Assembly (NCBI RefSeq): GCF_017591425.1
Contig: NW_024466599.1
Location: 69,730,501-69,794,500 of the forward strand
Length of the DNA stretch: 64,000 nucleotides
Direction of reading: 5' to 3'
From: Ochotona curzoniae
Lineage: Eukaryota > Chordata > Mammalia > Lagomorpha > Ochotonidae
Shown: in pieces, positions 56,378 through 64,000 of the stretch
Layout: every line of letters starts with the position of its first letter
Position numbering within the stretch: the stretch's first letter is position 1
The notes under the pieces: generated by a model
The model's database searches: none
What the model saw: only the letters and a program-made list of their open reading frames with translations
What the model was told of the DNA's origin: nothing
Made by a program: the position numbers and the translations under genes

Positions 56378-56662
56378 TTTTTTTTTCATTTGAGATGCAG
56401 AGACAGAAGCACATACACAAGATTCCTTCCGTCTACTGGTTCATTTCCCAAATGTCTACAACTGGGACAGAGCCAGCTGAAACTGAGAGCCAGGAATCCC
56501 ATCCAGGTCTTCAACATGTGTCGAAGGACCCAAGCAGTTGAGCCATCAACACTGCCCCCATATTAGCAAGAAACTGGATTTGAGCGTGGAACCAGACTTT
56601 ATCAGATGCGACACAGGCATCCCAACTGCAAGCTTAACCAGTAGGCAAAATGTGTGCCCAAC
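56378..56662 (-). repeat. CSINE, reverse strand
   Basis: TTTTTTTTCATTTGAGATGC tail side, CCTTCCGTCTACTGGTTC, GAGAGCCAGGAATCCC and GCTTAACCAGTAGGC head side. Confidence 0.78.
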
Positions 56663-57312
56663 CGGGAGTATTTATGCTCTTAGCTGTCATTATTATTTAT
56701 CTCAAACCTTTCAAAAGGTTGATCATGGGGAATATCTTAAGTATTCCTGATTTCAAATTCACGGGGGATCTGTCTATCCAGTTTCCTTTCATTAGATTCA
56801 TATACTCTTCATTTTTACACAAATATGAAGGATTTTCGGCTTCAGTTTCACATAGTGCTCTTTTTCTTCTTAGCTGGGCTCCTAACCCCTAGCTTATATG
56901 TGGAAAATATGAATTATAGATCAAATAGCTTCTCTGGAGAAATCATGGTGCTGGTTTGAAAGGAGTGCATAGCACCATGGTATAATTTAGTGTTTTACTT
57001 GACTTACATAGGAAAGTAAGTTCAGATTCAGTAATAATAATAAAACTGTTTTACCAGAAGAAAACGCATTGAGGGAAATAACGAGCAGACTATTGAAAAT
57101 GTGTGGCCACCCAGTAGGCATTCCATGGCTTGAAAGCAGCACCCCCAAACACGGCTTTCTTTCTCAGCACGCTGAGGCCCAGCTTTGTGCCACTGGCTGC
57201 TGGTGCTGTGTCAGAAGACACAAGCTTACAAGCATCAGTCTGGCCAAACTCAGTGGAGAGATGCTGCGCTACTGAGCCAAGAAATCTGGAACTGCAAAGA
57301 GATCACATTAAG

Positions 57313-57425
57313 GTACAGGGTACTTTGAAAAGTTGGTGGAAGAGTTTATTTTGAAATTCATGCCTAATTTTTTAAAAATAATATTCACTTTCTATGAACT
57401 CTGTAAAGGTTCACTAATGTGAAAG
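57313..57425 (-). mobile_element. Palindromic MITE, diverged
   Basis: GTACTTTGAAAAGTTGGTGG at the left and CTATGAACTCTGTAAAGGTT at the right form the same inverted ends as the MITEs at 36784 and 61609. The interior is shortened. Confidence 0.5.
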
Positions 57426-57448
57426 GTTTTACTCAAAATCACCAACTT

Positions 57449-57755
57449 GGAGCTGGGACTGTGACATAGTGGGTAAAGCCATCTCCTGTGATGCCAGCAT
57501 CCCATGTGGGTGCTGGTTTGAGTTGCCGAACCTCCACCTTTGATCCTGCTCCGTTAATGCCCTGGGAAAGCAGGGGAAGATAGCCCAAGTGCTTGGGTTC
57601 CTGCACCCTCATGGGAGACCTGGAAGAACTTCCTGACCTCTAGCTGTGCTCTGGCCCCACTCTGGGCATCTGACAAATGAACCAACAGATGGAAAATCTC
57701 TTTCATAACTTCGTCTTTCAAATAAATAAAATAAATCAGTTTTTAAAAATTGGCC
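57449..57755 (+). repeat. CSINE
   Basis: GGAGCTGGGACTGTGACATAG head, GATGCCAGCATCCCATGTGGG, CTGGGAAAGCAGGGGAAGATAG and CTTTCAAATAAATAAAATAAA. Confidence 0.85.
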
Positions 57756-58069
57756 TTTCTACTATTAGATATCTTAAGTGTTTTTAGCTAGTGTTCATTT
57801 CTCTGCCAAAAAAATCAAGAGAAGACATTTATCATATTTTAGCACATATAATTACTTAAATCTGTTTTAAATATACTACTTATGACATACCAGAATTCTT
57901 AGCAATGGTGATTCGCCCCACTGTGGGAGGTAATGTTGGCAAATTCACTCTGCGAGGATCTTAAATTTATCTTTTTATGTGAGTTTGTATTTAACATCAG
58001 CCGATGCTACTGAAAGGGAACATGGGTCTTTCCTAGATCCTTTCCAATGTCCTTATAGGATAAATAAAG

Positions 58070-58160
58070 GAAATATTATAATAATAATGTTTAACATTTA
58101 TTAAAAACTAATTATGTGCTAAGTTCTGGAACTTTGAAGCTGCAAATATTTTTCTTAATT
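58070..58160 (-). repeat. MIR fragment, reverse strand
   Basis: AATAATGTTTAACATTTATT and TTATGTGCTAAGTTCTGGAAC match reverse MIR ('acatttattgagcacttactatgtgcc'). Confidence 0.5.
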
Positions 58161-58434
58161 AATTAATTAACTGATTTTTCAACAACAGCTAAAAGCAGCC
58201 ACAGATTGATACACCAATTATGCAAGTTAGACAGAAATATTGCAAATTGACTTGGGAGTAAGTGCAGACTTATAAATAATTACATCTGCCCACTATCAGC
58301 TTCACTGGAAAAATGATTCCGAATACTTGATCTATGTTATCAGTATCAAATGTCAGATATCCTTGGTGAAAGAGAGTCACTACGCTCCTGCTCTTCCAGA
58401 ATCTTAAGCTTTCTGATGTGCTATTTCTTGGCAG

Positions 58435-58486
58435 GAAAGTGACGCTTCCAAACCACTCACACTCTATGGAAATGAAAAATGTTCAA
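58435..58486 (+). other. Exon-like segment with good splice sites
   Basis: A 52-base segment is preceded by TGTGCTATTTCTTGGCAG (acceptor) and followed by GTGAGT (donor). One frame reads ESDASKPLTLYGNEKCS without stops. I recognise no protein. Chance combinations of this kind occur in 64 kb. Confidence 0.2.
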
Positions 58487-58501
58487 GTGAGTCTATTCTT
58501 G

Positions 58502-58557
58502 GAAAGAGAGCTAAAAAAAAAAAAAGAAAGCAAGCAAAAAAAAAAGAAAGAGAGCTA
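58502..58557 (+). mobile_element. Tail-only retroinsertion (A-rich, 12-bp duplication)
   Basis: GAAAGAGAGCTA at 58502-58513 recurs at about 58546-58557. Between them is only a ~32-base A-rich stretch with a GAAAGCAAGC interruption. This is what target-primed reverse transcription of little more than a poly-A tail would leave. Replication slippage is an alternative. Confidence 0.6.
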
Positions 58558-58890
58558 GGATGTGACAATATGCATCACACCTCTGGCCTCGTTTGGAGGA
58601 TATTTCAATTGGCTGGGAGTAAAGATCCAGACAGTGCTGTGCTACACAGGAACAAGCCAATGTGTCAAAAGAAGAGAAAGTTTCCAGCACCTCATGCAGC
58701 AATGCAGAAACAAGCTCAAGTAACTTTACCAGCAAGATCCTTTCTGCCTCCACTAATCAGTAGTGTAATTGAAGAAGACTTCTACTATAGGGTACAAATG
58801 ATCATCTCCTATCTTCAAAGGGTTGCATTTTATTTTTGTAATAATTATACTCAAGTAGGAAGAGATTATAATACTACAAGTTCAGGTTAA
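58558..58890 (+). other. Unrecognised open frame, possibly exonic
   Basis: A frame of 106 codons starts at ATG 58570. It has a basic QKKRKFPAP stretch and LPPLISSVIEEDFYYRV, and fairly protein-like composition up to about 58795. No family recognised. GC is low, so frames this long are less expected than in the CpG island, yet still possible by chance. No exon can be asserted. Confidence 0.15.
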
Positions 58891-58999
58891 ACACTGATTC
58901 CTAAGACCTGAGGAAAAAAAATAGCTTGAGTACATTTGGGAACTGAGCATCTCAAGCTCAGATGCTTTTTTAATACGTATATAATAAATGTTTTATTTA

Positions 59000-59347
59000 T
59001 TTTATTTTAAAGCTTTCTTTTTATTGGAAAGGCAGATATACAGAGAGGAGGAGAGACAGAGAGAAAGATCTTCCATCTGCTGGTTCACTCCCCAAGTGGG
59101 CTGCAATGGCCAGAATTGAGCTGATCTGAAGCCAGAACCCAGGAACCTCCGTCAGGTCTCCCCCCGCCCCCACCTCTCCCGCCCCCAGATGCAGGGTCCA
59201 AAGCCTTTAGCTGTCCTTGACTGCTTTCCCAGGACACAAGCAGCGAGCTGGACAGGAAGCAGGGCCACCAGGATTAGAACTGGTGCCCATGGGATCCCAG
59301 TACATGCAAGGCAAGGACTTTGGCTCCTAGGCTACTGTGCCGGGCCC
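59000..59347 (-). repeat. CSINE, younger type, reverse strand
   Basis: TTTATTTTAAAGCTTTC tail, GATCTTCCATCTGCTGGTTC, CCCATGGGATCCCAGTAC and the head CTACTGTGCCGGGCCC. TAAATGTTTTATTT (about 58984) and TAAATGCTTTATTT (about 59348) form a 14-bp duplication with one mismatch. A C-rich expansion (59161-59185) replaces part of the body. Confidence 0.88.
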
Positions 59348-59479
59348 TAAATGCTTTATTTTTATGACCACAACACTCACATAGACCCACTTTTAGCTAA
59401 TCTAGCAAGGAAATACCTATTTCTTGAGGCTAAAAATTTTACAATTACACCTATGTTTGAGTGAACAAAATGTGAAACA

Positions 59480-59822
59480 GGTGCCAATATTGTGGCATAG
59501 GGAATTAAACCAACTGCCTGCAACACTGGCATCCTACATGGGTGCTGGTTCATGTCTTGGTTGTTCCACTTCCCAATCCAGTTCCTACCTAATATGCCTA
59601 GGAAAGTAGTAGTGGATGGGCTAAGCACTTGGGTTCCTGAACCTATGTGGAAAACCTGGAAGAAATTGCTGACTCCTGGCTCCAGCCTGTCCCAGCCCTG
59701 GCCATGCTGGCCATTTGGGGAGTGAAGCAACAGATGGAATTTCTCTCTCTCAGTCTCTCTCACTCTCCTCTCAGTAACTTTGCCTTTCAAATAAGCAAAT
59801 TAATCATTTTCTTAAAAAAAGA
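59480..59822 (+). repeat. CSINE
   Basis: AGGTGCCAATATTGTGGCATAG head, CATCCTACATGGGTGC, GCACTTGGGTTCCTGAACC, ATTTGGGGAGTGAAGC and CTTTCAAATAAGCAAATTAATC. Confidence 0.84.
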
Positions 59823-59829
59823 AAACAAT

Positions 59830-61300
59830 CAAAATTGTATGACGTATTCAGAATAAGTCATAGGTAAGGTATTTGCATTTTAATTTCTATTCAAAAAGTT
59901 AAGTGTATTAACATAAAAAATGTAGGCAACAATGTTTTCTGGGTTGTCATGGTTTATGAGAAAAAAGTGAGCTTTTCATAGAAAATAACTTCATAAATAA
60001 CATGTATACTGTGTGAACATATATATATATATGTTCTGAACTGAATATATATATATATATATATTTATATGTAACAGACTAAGAACAGCTGTATCTATTG
60101 CAGAAGATGACGGCTAAATTAAGACAGAAGATGCAAAGAATAGAAGGTGTGGTGAGAGGTAACACAAACAAATCAGCAATAATGGCTGTCACGGTGTGGA
60201 GCTGTAAACTCACAGACAACACTAAGCAGCCCAATAACTTCACAGATGTCACGACGCTCTCCAAGGCATAACCAGCAATAGAAGCTGAAGCAGGCTGAAC
60301 GGTTTGCCACACTCCATTCAGTAACACCCTCTGAGATAGGGCTGTGTTTGTTTAAAGAACATATGTAGAAAACGGCAAATCAAGTCCCTCTCATTAAAGT
60401 TGTCTCTAAGGTTTAAAACTATAGCACACAAAGGTACTGTATTTCAGTGACATAGCCTAAAAAGGGCCATTTACTATAATAGGTAAAAATCTTAAGTAAT
60501 AAGCTGAAAGGCCAGAAAAGAGAGAAGTACATTAGAGAAATCACCCTATAATTCTAGAGAATCAAAGGAAGCAGAAAAATTTTAAGTACAATTTAAAAGG
60601 GGCAAGTATAAAATAATTTTATCAAATGGTGTTATAATTACTACTTAATTTAGTTCTGAAAGTTTTAGAAAGACTAGATTTTTTGGAATTGAGTCATAAG
60701 GATTTTTTTGCTTTAGGCACATAACTGCTCCCAGGTCATTTAAGTACACTATTTTTTTTAGACGTGTACAAGTCACTATTCAGTGAAGCTGAGATTAGGA
60801 ATTAATTTAGCAATGAGACAATTAACAAACATTTTTCTTCTTATTGTTTGCACCTCATTTCAACCTGCACCTTAAGGAAATAGATTTAACACATGAAAAT
60901 ATTGTGATTATTGCTGTATTATTTCAACATTAATTCCATCCATGAATTACATGCTTGTTTGGAATAAAATCTGCTATCTATGAGCACCTTGTATAGTTTT
61001 TATTTTATAAAATGTGCTCAAAGATTACTTGTTTACGCTTGAATATTTTTAATTGCAGGTTTATCATACAATTATAAATGTGTCTCATTTCTACAATTTG
61101 TTAAAACTGAAACATTAAGAAGCACTTAAGCAAACTGGTTTATAAAGCATATTCTGCTTCTTTAATCCAATGACTATAAAACATCCTTTTTTCTAAACTA
61201 TAGTATACTTACGTTTTTCATAAAACTAAGACATATTTTTACTACAAAATTTACTGAAATAAGGACATTGATCCATTTCACATTTTACCAATGATGTAAA
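59830..61300. other. A/T-rich unassigned DNA
   Basis: No family or gene was recognised apart from a (TA)n microsatellite pair at about 60019-60032 and 60045-60062. There are abundant short A/T runs. Confidence 0.35.
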
Positions 61301-61301
61301 A

Positions 61302-61375
61302 GTACCTCAAAAACTTTGCAGAAAATGAGATTTATTTTGGTTCAAAAATACTGAAAACCATGCACATAAGGAGTC
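61302..61375 (-). mobile_element. Partial palindromic MITE
   Basis: GTACCTCAAAAACTTTGCAG, ATTTATTTTGGTTCAAAAAT and GAAAACCATGCACATAAGG match the reverse complement of the MITE at 61609. It appears to end beside the next MITE. Confidence 0.45.
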
Positions 61376-61392
61376 CTTTAAAAGTTTACAGA

Positions 61393-61611
61393 ATAACTTG
61401 AGCAGGACTCTCAGAGCATGTCCCACATTGGGGACCCGGGATGGGTGGCAGGTTGGGTGGGGCTTTTTCCTTTCTCTCTCCCCTCACCCTAGATACAGAA
61501 AAAAAAAAAAGATAATAATGTGGAAACAATGGCCTTACCCACTTCCCTTAACCTTTGATCCTTTGTGCCCTAATTAACTATGTAAAGATTATCAAAATAA
61601 AATAATTACCA
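61393..61611 (+). mobile_element. Composite element, copy 3 (3' end only)
   Basis: About 220 bases match the ends of copies 1 and 2: ACTTGAGCAGGACTCTCAGAGC and GCATGTCCCACATTGGGGACC, then ACCCTAGATACAG, an A-run, CTTACCCACTTCCCTTAACC and TAACTATGTAAAGATTATC. AAAAGTTTACAG (61381-61392) and AAAAGTTCACAG (61612-61623) flank it. A 3'-anchored truncated copy with an A-rich 12-bp target duplication is the hallmark of L1-type target-primed insertion. It lies in the terminus of a MITE. Confidence 0.78.
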
Positions 61612-61717
61612 AAAAGTTCACAGCATACACATATTATAAAAAATATGCATTCACTTAAATTGCTACACCAAAATGAGCATCCCGTAAGTCCATTTTCCAT
61701 GAACTTTTTAGAGTACT
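61609..61717 (+). mobile_element. Palindromic MITE
   Basis: CCAAAAAGTTCACAGCATAC at the left and CATTTTCCATGAACTTTTTAG at the right are inverted ends. The internal GCTACACCAAAATGAGC is shared with 36784. Its left end served as the target for composite copy 3. Confidence 0.6.
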
Positions 61718-61828
61718 TGCATATTAAATGGCTGGAATGGTGTTAATTCAAAAGTGACAGTGAGGTTGATAGTTTAGTGGAGATCATATAATCTTGAGAT
61801 AATGATTCTTTAGAATTTACTTAATATA

Positions 61829-62132
61829 GGGCCTGGCACGATGGCGTAAGTGGTTAAGGTCCTCGCCTTGCACGCCTGCGATCCCATATGGGCGCCGGTT
61901 CTATCCTGGCAGCCCCGCTTCCCTTCCAGCTCCCTGCCTGTGGCCCAAAGCTTTGGGACCCCGCACCCGCGTGGGAGACCCGGAAGAGGCTCCTGGCTTC
62001 AGATCTGCATAGCATCAGCCGTTGCGGTCACTTGGGGAGTGAATCATCGGACGGAAGATCTTCCTCTCTGTCTCTCCTCTCTGTATATCTGCCTTTCCAA
62101 TAAAAAAATAATAAAAATAAATCTTAAAAAAA
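61829..62132 (+). repeat. CSINE, full-length, youngest type (reference copy)
   Basis: This is the best-preserved copy. It has an A-box region (TGGCGTAAGTGG, 61841-61852) and a B-box region (GGTTCTATCC), as in RNA polymerase III promoters derived from tRNA. The body has CGCGTGGGAGACCCGGAAGAG and GGGGAGTGAATCATCGGACG, then a C/T-rich stretch (TCTGTCTCTCC) and a tail of AATAAA units. The perfect 18-bp duplication TAGAATTTACTTAATATA (61811-61828 and 62133-62150) shows a recent insertion. Such elements use L1 proteins in trans and encode none. Confidence 0.95.
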
Positions 62133-62599
62133 TAGAATTTACTTAATATAAATCTTATAAAATATATTAAAAGGTGTATTTAATTGGGAAATTATTTTTT
62201 AAAACTTAAAGGTTATTAGTCTAACTCATTCTGCTTTGAAAGTATTCTAAGGAACAAATAATATATGACAGGGCCTAAACATAAGGCCAGAATTTTTCTT
62301 TAGTTGAAAAGATCAGAAATAACAAAAATCTACAGTTATATCCCTGTAGCTCATGATTTGCTTTTTAATTATATTTTATGTCACTAAATAACTTATGACT
62401 TGCTATGATGGTGGATCTGGAGAAGACTACAAATGTATGATGAGCTGTACATTCTTTTCTCAAGTGGTAGGTATTCTACCTCACTAAAAGTGAATGAATT
62501 GAATTGCAAACTATTTCTGATTCTGTAAGAAATGCATATTTGAACACAGAATTTGAGATGTCAGGGTATATATTAGAAGTTCTGGTTAGGTTGCCATTT

Positions 62600-62784
62600 G
62601 GGAGGGCTGCAAACCATAACAGAGTGTCTGGTGCGGCCCTGGCTTCTTTGCATCTAATCCAGCTTTGTGTTGATGTACACTGTGGGAAGGCAGCAGATGA
62701 TGGCTCAGATTCTACGGTTTCTGCTTCCACAAGGGAAAACAGGGTTGAGCTTTAGGTTTCTGGCCTTCACATGGGTATTTTGGG
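62600..62784 (+). repeat. Older-type CSINE, partial
   Basis: CATCTAATCCAGCTTTGTGTTG, GTACACTGTGGGAAGGCAGC and GATGGCTCAGATTCTACGG mark the body of a diverged C repeat. The end is replaced by the next SINE. Confidence 0.68.
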
Positions 62785-63078
62785 GAGTCCTTGCCCTTGC
62801 ACAGGGATCCGCATGAATGCTGGTTCTAATTCTGGCAGCCCCACTTCCCATCCAGCTCCCTGCTTGTGGCCTGGGAAAGCAGTCAAGAATGGCCCAAAGC
62901 CTTGGGACCCTGCACTCAGATGGGAAAAATGGAAGAAACTCCTGGATCCTGGCTTCAGATCAACTCAATTCTGGCCATTGCTGCCCGCTTGGGGAGTGAA
63001 TCATCGGACGGAAGATCTTCCTCTCTGTCTCTCCTCCTCTCTGTATATCTGCCTTTCTTATAAAAATGTTTTTAAAAG
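62785..63078 (+). repeat. CSINE, younger type
   Basis: GTCCTTGCCCTTGCACAGGG near the start, GGGAAAGCAGTCAAGAATGG, GGGGAGTGAATCATCGGACG and AAAAATGTTTTTAAAAG. It lacks the first ~25 bases and sits directly in or next to the older SINE. Confidence 0.85.
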
Positions 63079-63161
63079 GCCACCTTTAGGACTTATGGGG
63101 AAATATGTAGAAAATGGGGAAACAGTAGATTCTTATAAGACTAATTTTTGAAATATATTTA

Positions 63162-63488
63162 GGGCCCAACACCGTGGCCTAGCAGCTAAGGTCCTAAACG
63201 GCAGGGATCCCATATGGGCGCTGGTTCTAAACTCGGCAGCCCCACTTCCCATCCACCTCCCTGCCTGTGACCTGGGAAAGCAGTTGAGGACAGCCCAAGA
63301 CTTTGGGATTCTGCACCCGTGTGGGAGACCTGGAAGAGGTTCCTGGCTCCTGGCTTCGGATTGGCGCAGTACTGGTCATTGCAGCCACCTGGGAAGTGAA
63401 TCATCAGACGGAAGATCTTCCTCTTTGTCTCTCCTCCTCTATATGTATATCTGACTCTCCAATAAAAGTAAATAAATCTTAAAAAAAA
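63162..63488 (+). repeat. CSINE, full-length, young
   Basis: GGGCCCAACACCGTGGCCTAG head, CATATGGGCGCTGGTTCTAAAC, GGGAAAGCAGTTGAGGAC and GTAAATAAATCTTAAAAAAA. A perfect 12-bp duplication GAAATATATTTA lies at 63150-63161 and 63489-63500. Confidence 0.93.
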
Positions 63489-63500
63489 GAAATATATTTA

Positions 63501-64000
63501 AGTACTTGGATACAAAAGTTCAAATAAATTTTCAAACAGTCACAAACGATGGCATTCCAATAGTTTCTATTCACACTGTTTCTTTTTCTGTGTCTGAAGG
63601 ATCAATCACTTACATTCATGATGACCAATGTTCTTATAAAGTGTAACTATAATTTTCTCTCTATGTCATTAATATTTTTAGTTGATTCTAAAGTAGGATT
63701 TTAGCAGCCAATATTATTAGAACATACAGTTAGATTACTCGTTGTGCCTACTGTTGCCTAATTATAGTAAGAGGGATGAACCCTAACAGTAATAATCTAA
63801 AGGTCAAAAATACAACGTGTTACTTTTGAAATTTGAGCTTATGAAATTCCAAGTGGCTCTTCATGCAAATGCTTTGCTCCTGTTCTCAACAGAAAGTTGG
63901 GTGACGGTTTAGATCAACCAAAGACAAGACTACAAGAATCCTGGTGGTGCTTGGGACTTCAAAACAGGATTTCTTAGACAACAAATTCCGGATTTAAATT
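63501..64000. other. A/T-rich unassigned DNA
   Basis: No gene, RNA or repeat family was recognised up to the window end. Confidence 0.35.

Noticed and set aside
1..64000. Bacterial-type systems such as CRISPR arrays, operons, phage or toxin genes
   Set aside because: The SINE, LINE, LTR and CpG-depletion pattern is that of a mammalian nuclear genome. The tandem array units are contiguous and degenerate, without spacers.
1..64000. tRNA genes, because of A- and B-box-like words
   Set aside because: These words occur only in CSINE heads. No cloverleaf with an intact acceptor stem and anticodon was seen.

Overview
The window is mammalian nuclear DNA, and its repeats point to a lagomorph, more likely a pika (Ochotona) than a rabbit. 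The main evidence is about 45 copies of a tRNA-derived SINE of the lagomorph C-repeat (CSINE) type: tRNA-like head with A and B box, a body with GGGAAAGCAG and GTGGGAGAC motifs, a pyrimidine-rich stretch, and an AATAAA-rich tail. The younger copies end their body with GAATCATCGGACGGAAGATC, which differs from the rabbit CSINE2 body as I remember it. Species assignment is therefore inference. No protein-coding gene could be identified with confidence. Almost all open reading frames are chance frames inside repeats or inside the CpG island.

Layout. 1-20.5 kb is relatively GC-rich, with scattered older CSINEs, MIRs, one Tigger-like DNA transposon (13.97-14.32 kb) and one reverse-strand L1 3' end (8.5-9.1 kb). 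At 20.55-21.55 kb lies a strong CpG island, the only clear promoter candidate. It is preceded by an unexplained 253-codon open frame (19.62-20.38 kb) with AATAAA 28 bases after its stop. From about 22 kb rightward the DNA becomes AT-richer and is packed with L2, old L1 (ORF1/ORF2 fragments), LTR fragments (about 27.0 and 35.6 kb), short palindromic MITEs and many CSINEs.

The most unusual part is 42.6-53 kb. An old plus-strand L1 (ORF1 to early ORF2) has been split by CSINEs and by two long copies of a composite element that I cannot match to a family I know: a unique head, a G-rich tandem array of degenerate units of about 55-70 bp, and a unique 3' region ending near TATGTAAA(G/C)AT and an A/T-rich tail. 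A third copy, only the last ~220 bp, lies at 61.4 kb between 12-bp direct repeats, as expected for a 5'-truncated retroposon. A reverse-strand copy of the head plus some L1 flank lies at 44.5 kb. In architecture (unique, then VNTR, then unique 3' end) it resembles primate SVA/LAVA elements, with no sequence relation implied. This is the best candidate for something undescribed.

Other points of note are a dimeric CSINE flanked by one target-site duplication (55.0-55.6 kb), very young CSINEs with perfect duplications (61.8 and 63.2 kb), a tail-only insertion with a 12-bp duplication (58.5 kb), and possible exon-like segments at 58.4-58.9 kb. Boundaries were read by eye and are approximate, usually within 5-20 bases. 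Family names come from recalled consensus sequences, not from a database search.
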